A stretch of 64,000 nucleotides of DNA from an uncultured Flavobacteriaceae bacterium (GTDB taxonomy: Bacteria > Bacteroidota > Bacteroidia > Flavobacteriales > Flavobacteriaceae), in NCBI GenBank assembly GCA_905479415.1, contig CAJQMK010000003.1:40797-104796 (forward strand). Direction: 5' to 3'. Position 1 is the stretch's first letter. The number at the start of each line of letters is the position of its first letter. The translations under genes and the position numbers were made by a program. Shown here piece after piece: positions 1-10,242 of the stretch. The notes under the pieces are model-generated. The model saw only the letters and a list, made by a program, of their open reading frames with translations, was not told where the DNA came from and did not search any database.

Positions 1-1
1 T

Positions 2-67
2 ATTAGAGCTTCTTTCAATTATGTTCTGAGAAATTATGAAAATCGTGAAATGCTTAGTGTTAATTAG
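2..67 (+). CDS. possible C-terminal end of a CDS truncated by the window start (…IRASFNYVLRNYENREMLSVN*)
   Basis: Frame open from the window edge to TAG at 65-67; too short to identify. Confidence 0.3.
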   Translation: MRASFNYVLRNYENREMLSVN

Positions 68-537
68 TAAAACTGGTAGGGATCCTCTTCTTCAAAATTA
101 TCATCTAAATATTTATCACTCTTGTCTTCAATAAATAATTTTTCAGGTGCTTTAATTGGTGTATCTCCAATTGAAAAAATGGTTTGTGGATAATGACTAT
201 GACTATTTTCTTTATTTGTCTCAATAACCTCAATAAAAAAAGTCCATAACTTTAAGAAATCATACACATAAATAAAGTTTTTTTGATCGTTATTAATTAT
301 TGTGTTTAAAATATGTTCTTTCATTACCTTTTCATGACCAAAACTTTCAAATGTTATTTCTTCTCCTTGTATCCACTTTGAGTTACTCAAATAAAAAGAA
401 GCCATTTCATTTCCTGCAAAACCGAATGCATTAACAATCGCAAAATGTAAATCCTCAAAAGTATTTGTAGATTTAATTTCTATATCTCTTATAACATCTT
501 CCTTGGTATCAAGAATTATTCTTAATCTGTAAATCAT
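64..537 (-). CDS. plasmid pRiA4b ORF-3-like family protein
   Basis: MIYRLRIILDT…TFEDLHFAIVNAFGF…HEKV pattern resembles the pRiA4b ORF-3-like domain. Confidence 0.7.
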   Translation of the reverse strand: MIYRLRIILDTKEDVIRDIEIKSTNTFEDLHFAIVNAFGFAGNEMASFYLSNSKWIQGEEITFESFGHEKVMKEHILNTIINNDQKNFIYVYDFLKLWTFFIEVIETNKENSHSHYPQTIFSIGDTPIKAPEKLFIEDKSDKYLDDNFEEEDPYQFY

Positions 538-1543
538 TTGTATTTTTTATAAAAAATAAACTCCAGTAAAATTGATATCCAAATAAAATTGTTGCTAGAA
601 ATAAGTGTAATGGCTGGCTAAATATTGGAAAATCTCCATAATACATTATAATTCCCAATAATATTTCTAAAAATATTACTAAACTAATTAATGAAATAAT
701 TTTTAAGTTATATGATTTTTTAAATGCATAATAATATAGAAAGGCATTTATAAAAAATACTAATAATGAAAATGTTCGGTGAAAATAAAAATAAAAGTCT
801 GGAGACTCTAGCCATAGATCCTTGTTTTTTGAGAGTTCGTATTGAATATCAATAAATTCTCTTACCTGAGTTCCTGTAATTACTTGAATTAAAGTTAATG
901 TAATTGAAACTATTATTAAATATTTAATTTTCTTATCAGATACTATGTTTTCTCTTTCTTTTAATGTATATATTAAATAAATAATTAATCCTACAATTAC
1001 AAGTGCCATTAGCATGTGAACAGTTATTTTATAAGGAGCTAAATTAGAATCAACTACTAATTTTCCAAGCCATGCTTGAAAACCCATTCCTAAAACCACT
1101 AATAATGAAATTAACGTAATATTTTTATTTTCTTTCCAATATTTTAAGGACATTAATAACATTAAAATGGTAAATATTCCTGCAACAGCTCCTATTAATC
1201 TATTAATAAATTCAATCCAAGTATGGACAGGATTATAAGTCACATAGTTGTGTTTTTCATATAAAATCCAATTATTGAGATTTATTTCATTACTAGACCT
1301 GAAATCTGATTTTGCAGTGTAAAGTTTTTCATTATTCAATATTATCATTTGATTAGACTTATAATCATGATTAGATTTAAAGATTAATTCACTTTCTTCA
1401 GAAGGGGGGATGTAATAACCAAAACATTTTGGCCAGTCTGGACATCCCATTCCGCTTCCAGTCATTCTGACTAAAGATCCAGCTAAAATTACCAAGTAAA
1501 CTAAAACTAGACTGATTTTAGATATTTTTATAAAATTATTCAA
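509..1543 (-). CDS. ctaA: heme A synthase (COX15/CtaA family)
   Basis: Multi-TM; GSLVRMTGSGMGCPDWPKCFG, EFINRLIGAVAG, VHMLMAL and HRTFSL motifs. Confidence 0.9.
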   Translation of the reverse strand: MNNFIKISKISLVLVYLVILAGSLVRMTGSGMGCPDWPKCFGYYIPPSEESELIFKSNHDYKSNQMIILNNEKLYTAKSDFRSSNEINLNNWILYEKHNYVTYNPVHTWIEFINRLIGAVAGIFTILMLLMSLKYWKENKNITLISLLVVLGMGFQAWLGKLVVDSNLAPYKITVHMLMALVIVGLIIYLIYTLKERENIVSDKKIKYLIIVSITLTLIQVITGTQVREFIDIQYELSKNKDLWLESPDFYFYFHRTFSLLVFFINAFLYYYAFKKSYNLKIISLISLVIFLEILLGIIMYYGDFPIFSQPLHLFLATILFGYQFYWSLFFIKNTNDLQIKNNS

Positions 1544-2969
1544 TGGTAATGTTATTAAGTCCTAGAGTTTTACCTTTTTCAATCATCAATAACTTTGCCG
1601 ATTTTTTATTATTTTCTATTTTTCCATCTAAAATTGAATTTTTTATATATTCTTTTATAATACCGATTTCTTTTGAGGGTTTTATGTTAAAATAATTCAT
1701 AATATCTTCTCCACTAACTGGTGGTTGAAAATTTCTAATAGAATCTCTTTCTTCAACTATTTTTATTTTTTCTCTAACCAATTTAAAATTGTTTAAATAT
1801 TTTTTGAATCTCATAGGATTCTTAGTTGTTATATCTGCTTCACAAAGTGTTAATAAATCATCAATGTCTTCTTTACAATCATAAATTAATCTTCTAATAG
1901 CAGAATCAGTAATATTGTTATTTGATAGAACTATTGGTCTTGAGCTTAAATAAATAATTTTTTGTACATATTTTAATTTATTATTTAAAGGAAGATGTAA
2001 TCTTTTAAATAGTTTATAAACCATTTTAGATCCTTTAAGTTCATGACCATGAAAAGTCCATCCTGTTTTTTTTATAAATAGTTTAGTAGGAGCTTTTCCA
2101 ATATCGTGAAGTAGTGCAGCCCATCTTAGCCAAAGGTTTTCTGTTTTAAGACAAATATTATCTAAAACTTCCAATGTGTGATAGAAATTATCTTTGTGCT
2201 TTTGCCCCTCAATTTCTTCAATGCCTTTCAGATTAGTAAGTTCAGGCATGATTATATTTAATAAACCTGTTGACTCCAATATTTTAAAACCAACAGATGG
2301 TTTTGAAGTCATGATAATCTTATTAATTTCTTCTGATATTCTTTCGGGAGAAATAATTTTTATCCTTTCTCTTTCCGAAATTAAGCCATTGAAAGAATTA
2401 ATATCAATTTGAAAATTTAGTTGACTAGAAAATCGTGCAGCTCTTAACATTCTTAAGGGATCGTCGGAGAATGTTTGTTTTGGCTCCAAAGGAGTTTTTA
2501 TTATTTTATTTTCTAAATCTTTAATTCCATTAAATTTGTCTAAAAGATCCCCCCAATTATTTTTATTTAAACTTATTCCCAAAGTATTAATTGTGAAATC
2601 TCTTCTATTTAAGTCATCATCCAAAGTACCAGGTTTAACTATCGGATTTCTACTTGATTTACTGTAGCTTTCTTGCCTTGTTCCTACAAATTCGATATCA
2701 TAACCATCGTATTTGAACATGGCTGTTCCGAAATTTTTGAAAACAGTTATTTTTGATTTAATTTTTAACCTTTTAGCCGTTTTCTTAGCTATATCAATTC
2801 CACTTCCCACCACAAGAATATCTATGTCTGTAGCTGATGTTTTTCCAATTATTAAATCCCTAACAAATCCTCCAATTGCATAACATTCAATATTTGTTTC
2901 ATCACAACAATTTGAAATTGTATGAAAAATTTCACTCTCAATATTTTTTTTAAAATTTCTTTTAAACAT
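1536..2969 (-). CDS. cca: CCA tRNA nucleotidyltransferase / poly(A) polymerase family with HD domain
   Basis: GGFVRDLIIGKTSATDIDI nucleotidyltransferase motif, RRDFTINTLG, DDPLRMLRAARF, and HD motif LLHDIGK. Confidence 0.9.
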   Translation of the reverse strand: MFKRNFKKNIESEIFHTISNCCDETNIECYAIGGFVRDLIIGKTSATDIDILVVGSGIDIAKKTAKRLKIKSKITVFKNFGTAMFKYDGYDIEFVGTRQESYSKSSRNPIVKPGTLDDDLNRRDFTINTLGISLNKNNWGDLLDKFNGIKDLENKIIKTPLEPKQTFSDDPLRMLRAARFSSQLNFQIDINSFNGLISERERIKIISPERISEEINKIIMTSKPSVGFKILESTGLLNIIMPELTNLKGIEEIEGQKHKDNFYHTLEVLDNICLKTENLWLRWAALLHDIGKAPTKLFIKKTGWTFHGHELKGSKMVYKLFKRLHLPLNNKLKYVQKIIYLSSRPIVLSNNNITDSAIRRLIYDCKEDIDDLLTLCEADITTKNPMRFKKYLNNFKLVREKIKIVEERDSIRNFQPPVSGEDIMNYFNIKPSKEIGIIKEYIKNSILDGKIENNKKSAKLLMIEKGKTLGLNNITIE

Positions 2970-2970
2970 T

Positions 2971-3513
2971 CTAAGACCTTAATGTTATGAACGAGTCTCC
3001 TTCAATTTTAATAATTTGAGAAGGTTTTTTAAGTTTTAAGTTCCTTTTTAAATTTACAGAATAATCAATTTGATTCAAAATTTCATCTTTAATTTCATTA
3101 AAACATTCAGGAAACTTATCTCCTGAAATATTAACTGATGTTGATGTGATTGGTTTGTTAAACTCACTTATTAAATTTTGACAAAATTTATCTTTAGGAA
3201 TTCTGATAGCTACTGATTCATTATAAAAACTAAATTTTTTAACCATTTTATAAATTATGGTTGTAGGTTTTTTTTGAATATTTAAAAAAGCTTTTATTTC
3301 ATCTGTAACATTTACATATTTGTTTAACATTTGGTAGTCATTCATAAGACAAATTAAAGGAAGAGTTGGCTTTCTTTTTTTTATTTTAAAAATTCTTTCT
3401 ACTGCTCCAGAATTAGTTGCGTCACACCCTAAAGCCCATATTGTATCAGATGGATAAATAATTATTCCACCATTTTCTAAATATTTAATAGCTTTTGAAA
3501 TTTCAGAATTCAT
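2971..3513 (-). CDS. L-threonylcarbamoyladenylate synthase (Sua5/YciO/YrdC)
   Basis: GGIIIYPSDTIWALGCDA, KKRKPTLPL, PITSTSVNISG motifs. Confidence 0.9.
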   Translation of the reverse strand: MNSEISKAIKYLENGGIIIYPSDTIWALGCDATNSGAVERIFKIKKRKPTLPLICLMNDYQMLNKYVNVTDEIKAFLNIQKKPTTIIYKMVKKFSFYNESVAIRIPKDKFCQNLISEFNKPITSTSVNISGDKFPECFNEIKDEILNQIDYSVNLKRNLKLKKPSQIIKIEGDSFITLRS

Positions 3514-3518
3514 TTTAA

Positions 3519-4325
3519 TTATGCCGAAACATTGTAATCTCTTAAAGCATCATTAAGAGATGTTTTTTTATTAGTACTTTCTTTTCGTTTACCAATTATC
3601 AATGCACATGGTACTTGAAAATCTCCAGCTTTAAACTTTTTAGTGTAAGATCCTGGAATTACTACTGAACTTGGAGGAACTACACCCTTTGTTTCTATTG
3701 GATTATCTCCTGTGACATCAATAATTTTAGTTGACCCAGTTAATACAACATTGGCACCCAAAACAGCTTCTTTCCCAATCTTAACTCCCTCTACAACAAT
3801 ACATCTAGAACCAATAAAGGCATTATCTTCAATAATCACAGGTGAAGCTTGTAATGGTTCTAAAACTCCACCAATACCAACACCTCCGCTTAAATGAACA
3901 TTTTTACCAATTTGAGCACAACTACCAACTGTTGCCCAAGTGTCAACCATAGTTCCGCTATCAACATAAGCACCTATATTCACATAGCTTGGCATCAAAA
4001 TAACTCCTTTACTAATGAAAGCTCCATGTCTTGCTACGGCGTGTGGAACTACTCTAATTCCTTTTTCTTTATAATTTTTTTTAAGAGGGATTTTATCATG
4101 AAACTCTAACGGTCCCACCTCAATTGTTTTCATTTCTTGAATTGGAAAATATAAAACCACAGCTTTTTTAACCCATTCATTTACCTTCCATCCGCTATTT
4201 GTAGGTTCAGCTACTCTTATTATTCCATTATCTAAATCTTTAATTACAGAATGTATTGCATTTTTAGTTTTTTCTTCTTTTAATAGGGATCTATTTTCCC
4301 ATGCAGATTCAATAATTTTTTTCAC
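3519..4325 (-). CDS. dapD: 2,3,4,5-tetrahydropyridine-2,6-dicarboxylate N-succinyltransferase
   Basis: Left-handed beta-helix hexapeptide pattern; MPSYVNIGAYVDSGTMVDTWATVGSCAQIGKNVHLSGGVGIGGVLEPLQA. Confidence 0.95.
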   Translation of the reverse strand: MKKIIESAWENRSLLKEEKTKNAIHSVIKDLDNGIIRVAEPTNSGWKVNEWVKKAVVLYFPIQEMKTIEVGPLEFHDKIPLKKNYKEKGIRVVPHAVARHGAFISKGVILMPSYVNIGAYVDSGTMVDTWATVGSCAQIGKNVHLSGGVGIGGVLEPLQASPVIIEDNAFIGSRCIVVEGVKIGKEAVLGANVVLTGSTKIIDVTGDNPIETKGVVPPSSVVIPGSYTKKFKAGDFQVPCALIIGKRKESTNKKTSLNDALRDYNVSA

Positions 4326-4408
4326 AGTTTTTTTTTCAAATATACGTTGATAATAATAAATAGTTTAAAGAATTTTAACCTTAATTATTAATGATTTAAC
4401 TTTGAAAA

Positions 4409-4819
4409 ATGTCAAAAATAGTTGCTTTAGATTTTGGAACTAAAAGAATAGGTGTAGCAATCACCGACGATTTGAATATAATTGCATCAGGCTTAGACAC
4501 GGTTTCAAATGAAAATATTTTATCTTTTTTAAAAAATTTAACATCAAAAAATAAAATTGATACTATAGTAATAGGAAAACCTTTACAAAAAAATAATCAA
4601 CCCTCTGATGTTGAATTTGAAATATTAAAATTCATTAATGTTTTAAAAAATAATTTTCCATTGATTAAATTAGAAAGATATGATGAGCGTTTTACGTCTG
4701 TTATCGCTAAAAAAGTAATTTTAGAAAGTGGTATTAATAAAGTTAAAAGAAGAAATAAATCTTTGGTTGATAAAATTAGCGCTACTATTATACTTCAGTC
4801 TTATTTAGAAAAAATTTAA
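4409..4819 (+). CDS. ruvX: Holliday junction resolvase-like / pre-16S rRNA nuclease RuvX (YqgF)
   Basis: ALDFGTKRIGVAITDD, IVIGKPL, DERFTSV motifs. Confidence 0.9.
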   Translation: MSKIVALDFGTKRIGVAITDDLNIIASGLDTVSNENILSFLKNLTSKNKIDTIVIGKPLQKNNQPSDVEFEILKFINVLKNNFPLIKLERYDERFTSVIAKKVILESGINKVKRRNKSLVDKISATIILQSYLEKI

Positions 4820-4820
4820 T

Positions 4821-5399
4821 ATGATTTTACCAATTATTGCATACGGAAATCCTGTTTTAAGAAAAAAATGTAAAAATATTTCACACGATTACATAAAATT
4901 AAATGAATTAATTTCTAATATGTGGGATACAATGTACGCATCAAGTGGCGTAGGATTAGCTGCACCTCAAATAGGTCTTTCGATAAGAATATTCATAGTA
5001 GACGCCTCTCCTTTTTCAGAAGATGATAAACTTGATAAAGATGAAAGAATAAAGCTTTCTACTTTTAAAAAAGTGTTTATTAACCCAGAGTTAATTACAA
5101 CAACAAGTAAGTTAAACACATTTAATGAAGGATGCTTAAGTATACCTGATGTTAGGGAAGATGTTGTTAGAGAAAATGAAATATTAATCAAATATTATGA
5201 TGAAAACTTTAATAAACATGAATTAGAATTGAATGGATTAAGAGCAAGAGTAGTTCAGCATGAATTTGATCATATTGAAGGTGTTTTATTTACTGATAAG
5301 CTGAGCACTTTTAAGAAAAAACTCATAAAAAGTAAATTAAATAATATTTCAAAAGGTAATATAAAACCTGATTATTTAATGTCATTTTATAAAAGATGA
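4821..5399 (+). CDS. def: peptide deformylase
   Basis: GVGLAAPQIG, EGCLSIP, QHEFDHIEG motifs. Confidence 0.95.
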   Translation: MILPIIAYGNPVLRKKCKNISHDYIKLNELISNMWDTMYASSGVGLAAPQIGLSIRIFIVDASPFSEDDKLDKDERIKLSTFKKVFINPELITTTSKLNTFNEGCLSIPDVREDVVRENEILIKYYDENFNKHELELNGLRARVVQHEFDHIEGVLFTDKLSTFKKKLIKSKLNNISKGNIKPDYLMSFYKR

Positions 5400-6160
5400 A
5401 AAAATCTAAAAATTCACATTCTATTGATGAACTTTTAAAGATAATGGATGAATTAAGAGTTAAATGTCCATGGGACAAAGAGCAGACAATTGATTCTTTA
5501 AAAACTTTAACAGTTGAAGAAACATTTGAACTAGTTGATGCTATTAATGACGGTGATTATGATGAAATTAAAAACGAGTTAGGCGATTTACTTCTTCATA
5601 TTATATTTTATTCAAAAATTGCTGACGAAAAACAAATTTTTAATTTTAATGATGTTGTAGAATCAATTTCTAAAAAGCTAATACATAGACATCCTCATGT
5701 CTATAAAACTAAAAAACAACTATCTAAAGAAGAAGTAAAAAAAAACTGGGAAAAATTGAAAATTAATGAAGGCCGTGATAGTATTCTCTCAGGTGTTCCG
5801 AAAACTTTACCATCTTTAATTAAAGCATTAAGAATTCAGGACAAGGTTTCTAGCGCAGGTTTTAAATGGGACTCTGTGGTTAATTCAAAAAATAAAGTTA
5901 TTGAGGAATTTGACGAATTGAGTTTAGAATTAGAGAGGTCTGATTCAAATAAAATTGAAGAAGAATTTGGAGATTTTTTATTTTCAGTAATTAATTATGG
6001 CAGATACCTAGGTATAAATTCAGAAAATGCTTTAGAAAAAACAAATAGAAAATTTACTAAAAGATTCAAAGAAATGGAAATAAAAATAAAGAATGAAAAT
6101 CTTGAACTACATGATCTTTCGAATTCTGAATTGTTAGCCATTTGGAACAGCCTCAAGTAA
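5396..6160 (+). CDS. mazG: nucleoside triphosphate pyrophosphohydrolase MazG
   Basis: CPWDKEQTIDSLKTLTVEETFELVDAI, ELGDLLLHIIFY, HPHVY; second MazG-like half; 4-nt ATGA overlap with def. Confidence 0.9.
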   Translation: MKKSKNSHSIDELLKIMDELRVKCPWDKEQTIDSLKTLTVEETFELVDAINDGDYDEIKNELGDLLLHIIFYSKIADEKQIFNFNDVVESISKKLIHRHPHVYKTKKQLSKEEVKKNWEKLKINEGRDSILSGVPKTLPSLIKALRIQDKVSSAGFKWDSVVNSKNKVIEEFDELSLELERSDSNKIEEEFGDFLFSVINYGRYLGINSENALEKTNRKFTKRFKEMEIKIKNENLELHDLSNSELLAIWNSLK

Positions 6161-7564
6161 TTACTTAATCAATTTGTTTTTTTCAATAATTAATTTTTCA
6201 ATTTCTAATTTTTGATTTTTAATTTTTAGATACACTGTTTTTAATAATTTATTTTCTTTTGATTTATCGTTAAAAAATAATAGATTATTTTCTTGTTGAG
6301 TTAAATCTTTTTTTAGTTTATCTAATCTTAGATTTAATTTATAAACTTCAGATTTTTTTTGATCATAGCTCATGAATTTAGATTTCATCTCATTTAATTT
6401 ATTTTGAGATTCTTCTTCTTTAAGACCTTGTTTAATTAATTGTGTTTTAATTTTATCAAAAAATATTTTTTCTTTCTCAGAACTTAATTTATTGTTTAAG
6501 AAATATTCTTCAAAAATCTTTTCTAAACCAACTAATTCTCCACTAAATTTTTCCACATCTTCAATTAATTTATTTTGTTTTAGTTCAAATTGTTTATTTT
6601 CTTTTGTTTTTAAGTTTTTGTTTTGTGAAATTTTTTGAAAAAACAGATCACAACTATTTTTGAAATTTTTCCAATTTTTTTCATTTGCCTTATATGGAAC
6701 AGGCTTGATTAATTTCCATTGTTTTTGAATTGAAATAACATTTTGTCTTTCTTTTTCTAAATCATCTTTTGAGGAAATATTTATTATTTCATTAATCAGT
6801 GAATTTTGTTTACTAAGATTTTCAGTGTAAACTTTTTTAATTTTTTTAAAAAATATATTTTTAGTCGAGTAAAATTCTCGAACTACTTTCTTATAATTAT
6901 TCCAAAATGATTTTTTTAATTTTCTAGGAATTGGACCTGTATCTTCTATATTTTTTTTAATAGACTCAAAAGTTTTAATTTTCTCTTGCCAATCTTTAAT
7001 CGAGTTTGAATCTGTTTGATATAAGCCTTCAATATCGTTAACTAATTTATTTTTTGTATTATAATTTAAACTTAATATAGCGTCTTTATTTAATTCAAAT
7101 TCTTTTCTTTTGTTATTTAATATTTCTTCAATATTTCTTATTTCTTTTTCTAATTTTTCTTTATTTTCTTTCTTTACTGGACCTAATTCGAATTTCCATC
7201 TTTTTTTAAATCTTTCAAAATCTCTGATAGCTTTATATTGATCATTACTATTTATTAATTTCTTTGCGCTAAAAATTATTTTTTCTTTTTCTTTTAAATT
7301 ATGGTCTAAATCAATTTCTTTAAATTTTCTGTTTAAATGTAAATAATCATAGAAATTTTTAATATGATGTTGAAAATTATTCCAAATTATTAAATCTTGT
7401 GACCTTGGAACATTTCCAATTTTAAACCAGGAGTTCTGTATTTTTTTAAACTTATTGTATTTGTCATTTATTGACCCATCAGTATTTAATAGTTCTTTTA
7501 AATTTTCTATTAAAAGTTTTTTTTCTACTAAATTATCATCTAAATTTTTTTGACTCAGTTTCAA
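6161..7564 (-). CDS. DUF349 domain-containing protein
   Basis: Repeated W-x-x-[IL]-x-x-[VI]P…[FW]-x-x-[FY] blocks (WFKIGNVPRSQDLIIWNNF, WKFELGPV, TGPIPRKLKKSFWNNYK, WKLIKPVPYKANEKNWKNFK). Confidence 0.8.
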   Translation of the reverse strand: MKLSQKNLDDNLVEKKLLIENLKELLNTDGSINDKYNKFKKIQNSWFKIGNVPRSQDLIIWNNFQHHIKNFYDYLHLNRKFKEIDLDHNLKEKEKIIFSAKKLINSNDQYKAIRDFERFKKRWKFELGPVKKENKEKLEKEIRNIEEILNNKRKEFELNKDAILSLNYNTKNKLVNDIEGLYQTDSNSIKDWQEKIKTFESIKKNIEDTGPIPRKLKKSFWNNYKKVVREFYSTKNIFFKKIKKVYTENLSKQNSLINEIINISSKDDLEKERQNVISIQKQWKLIKPVPYKANEKNWKNFKNSCDLFFQKISQNKNLKTKENKQFELKQNKLIEDVEKFSGELVGLEKIFEEYFLNNKLSSEKEKIFFDKIKTQLIKQGLKEEESQNKLNEMKSKFMSYDQKKSEVYKLNLRLDKLKKDLTQQENNLLFFNDKSKENKLLKTVYLKIKNQKLEIEKLIIEKNKLIK

Positions 7565-7597
7565 AGAATTATTTTTAATTAAGTTACCTATTTTTAT

Positions 7598-8338
7598 TTA
7601 ACTATTCCAAATCTTCCAACTTTCATTAGCTTGATTTTCTAACATTTTTTTTCCATTTATAATAGTTGCTCCTTTTTTTTCACTTTCTTTTAAAAATTTT
7701 GTTTTTATGGGATTATAAATTAAATCGTAGCATAAGTGGTTCATTGTTATATACTCAAATGGTATTTTAGGACATTCTTTGATTTTAGGAAAAGTTCCTA
7801 AAGGTGTACAATTAATTATGATAGTATTTTGTTTAACTATTTCCTTATTTAATTCTTCATATGTAATTAATCCATCTTTTTTTTTCCTTGAAACTATAGT
7901 TGATTTAATCCCCATTGAGTTTAGACCATATATAATTGCTTTTGAAGCTCCTCCCGTCCCTAAAACTAGAGCTTTTGAATGATTAGATATTACGTGTTTT
8001 ATTGAATTTATAAATCCTATATAATCAGTATTGTATCCTGTAATTTTTTTTTTGTCACAAATTTTCAATGTATTTACTGCTCCAATTTTTTTTGCAATTG
8101 GATCAATTTCGTGTAGAAAATCAATTATTTCTTTTTTGTAAGGAATAGTAACATTAAATCCTTTAATTGAATTGTCTTTTATTATAGAATTAAACTCTTT
8201 TATTGAACTTAAATCATAATTTTCATAAGTGCAGTTCCCTATGTTTTCATTTATAAATTTTTCATTAAAAAATTTCTCTGAAAACGAATAATCAATATTC
8301 TTTCCTATCAGTCCGTATTTTATTTTTTTTTCCAACAT
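7598..8338 (-). CDS. aroE: shikimate dehydrogenase
   Basis: GLIGKNIDYSFS, GFNVTIPYK, GAVNTL, GYNTDYIGF, VLGTGGASKAI, INCTPLG. Confidence 0.9.
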   Translation of the reverse strand: MLEKKIKYGLIGKNIDYSFSEKFFNEKFINENIGNCTYENYDLSSIKEFNSIIKDNSIKGFNVTIPYKKEIIDFLHEIDPIAKKIGAVNTLKICDKKKITGYNTDYIGFINSIKHVISNHSKALVLGTGGASKAIIYGLNSMGIKSTIVSRKKKDGLITYEELNKEIVKQNTIIINCTPLGTFPKIKECPKIPFEYITMNHLCYDLIYNPIKTKFLKESEKKGATIINGKKMLENQANESWKIWNS

Positions 8339-9278
8339 ACATATTTATACTTAAAACTGTGATTAATCCAATGCAAATCCATACAACAGACATTATATTT
8401 GTTATTTCTGTCAATTTTGGAACTGAAATACCAAAATTATCATTTAATAATGATTTTTCATTTATATGGTTCCATGGCCACAATATTATTAAAGATCCAA
8501 ATATAAAACCAATTATAAATTGATTTACTGTTTCTTCATGTTTTCTAACTAAATAACTCAGGAAATTAGAGAGTAAGATTAATCCTGATAGAGAACCTAA
8601 AGTAAATATCAAAACAATTTTTAAAAGTTCTAAATCATGTGAAAGATTAGATTCAAGTCCTATGGAAATAAGTATTGAATTGAAAAGTGAATTTACTGAG
8701 TCAATTAATAAAAGTTTATAGTTTCCTAATAGTATGAGTAAAAACGAACCAGATAGTCCAGGAATAATCATTCCGCTTATGCTTATAAAACCACAAAAGA
8801 AAATAAACAATGTATTTTTGTTTTCTTCAATTGGATCTGAAAAGCTAATAATTAACCCTAAAATTAATCCTGAAATAATTGAAATAAAAGTATTATAATT
8901 CCATGTTTTTAAATTTTGAATTAAAATAAAATTAGACGCTAATACCATTCCAAAAAAGACTGACCAAACAAAGATTTCATAACTATTAAATAAAAGATCT
9001 AATATTTTTGAAGTGGTGAAATAACTAATTACAATTCCAGATAGAATAATCAATAAAAATAATCCGTTATAGTTTTTATCTATTTTAGAAAAATTTAGTT
9101 TAAAAAGTAATGGAATTATTTTGAAATTTATTTTTTTTAAAGAGTTTATCATTTCTATATAAAACCCTGTTATAAGTGCAACTAACCCCCCAGAAACACC
9201 AGGTAATTTATTTACAGTACCCATTAAAATGCTTTTAATTAAGAGTATGATATAGAACTTATTATTTCTTTTTTTCAT
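8292..9278 (-). CDS. DUF368 family membrane protein (copy 2; putative polyprenyl-phosphate translocase family)
   Basis: KLPGVSGGLVALITGFY and GMIIPGLSGSFLLILLGNY repeat motifs. Confidence 0.8.
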   Translation of the reverse strand: MKKRNNKFYIILLIKSILMGTVNKLPGVSGGLVALITGFYIEMINSLKKINFKIIPLLFKLNFSKIDKNYNGLFLLIILSGIVISYFTTSKILDLLFNSYEIFVWSVFFGMVLASNFILIQNLKTWNYNTFISIISGLILGLIISFSDPIEENKNTLFIFFCGFISISGMIIPGLSGSFLLILLGNYKLLLIDSVNSLFNSILISIGLESNLSHDLELLKIVLIFTLGSLSGLILLSNFLSYLVRKHEETVNQFIIGFIFGSLIILWPWNHINEKSLLNDNFGISVPKLTEITNIMSVVWICIGLITVLSINMYVGKKNKIRTDRKEY

Positions 9279-10212
9279 TTTTATTTGAAATAAATTCTAA
9301 AAGTAGAACAAGTATGATTCCTATTATAAAAAATAATATCCCTTCATTAAACTCAGAATTATTAAAGTAATTTTCAGGAATATATAATCTATCTAAAAAA
9401 AAACCAGAATCACTATTTTTTTTCCAAGGCCATAATGTCGGTAGAGATCCAATCATAAAGCCAATTAGGCAAAAAAGTGTATTATTTTTATAATTTTTGT
9501 ATGCCCATGTTAATAATTTAGAAAATAATTTAATACTCAACAAAGCCCCAAGAGCAAACGAAATGAAATTCATGAAATATTCTGAATTCAATTTACTAAC
9601 CTCCTTTAGTGTTATTAACATAGTTTCATAAGCACCCAATAAAACCAAAATGTAAGCTCCTGAAATGCCTGGAAGAAGCATGGCGGTTATACTAATCATT
9701 CCACAAAAAAATAAGTATAATGAATTAACTTCAATACTACTACTAGAACTTAGTGTTTGAATGTACAGAGCTATAAAACCCCCAATAATTAAAAAATACA
9801 ATTGAGATGGAATTAAGTATTTTGAATTTGTAAAATTTAATTTCGATGTTGTTTTGAATAAAAAAATGATGCTTGAGGAAATTAATCCAAAAAATAAAGA
9901 CCAAAGAGCTATTGGATATTCATTTAATAATATCAATATAAAATGACTTAGTATTACAATACTTAACAAAATCCCAAAGCCTAAGAAGGAAAGGAAATTT
10001 AAATTATAAGTTTCCCAAATTGTTTTCGCCTTACCATTTCTAAATTCTTTTAATATTTTAAAATCAAATTTATTTATAGTTTTTAACAATTCTTCGTAAA
10101 CTCCAGTGATTATAGCAATTGTTCCCCCAGAAACACCAGGAACTATATCAGCAATGCCCATACACATTCCTTTAATTAGAATAACAAAATTTGAAAAAAA
10201 AGTATTTTTCAT
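9262..10212 (-). CDS. DUF368 family membrane protein (copy 1; putative polyprenyl-phosphate translocase family)
   Basis: GIADIVPGVSGGTIAIITGVYEELL and AMLLPGISGAYILVLLGAYE motifs. Confidence 0.85.
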   Translation of the reverse strand: MKNTFFSNFVILIKGMCMGIADIVPGVSGGTIAIITGVYEELLKTINKFDFKILKEFRNGKAKTIWETYNLNFLSFLGFGILLSIVILSHFILILLNEYPIALWSLFFGLISSSIIFLFKTTSKLNFTNSKYLIPSQLYFLIIGGFIALYIQTLSSSSSIEVNSLYLFFCGMISITAMLLPGISGAYILVLLGAYETMLITLKEVSKLNSEYFMNFISFALGALLSIKLFSKLLTWAYKNYKNNTLFCLIGFMIGSLPTLWPWKKNSDSGFFLDRLYIPENYFNNSEFNEGILFFIIGIILVLLLEFISNKNEKKK

Positions 10213-10242
10213 TGAAAAAAATTAAGATAATTTACTAAAAAT

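Noticed and set aside
2194-2412. 72-aa + strand ORF
   Set aside because: Wholly antisense to cca, no recognisable motif; expected by chance
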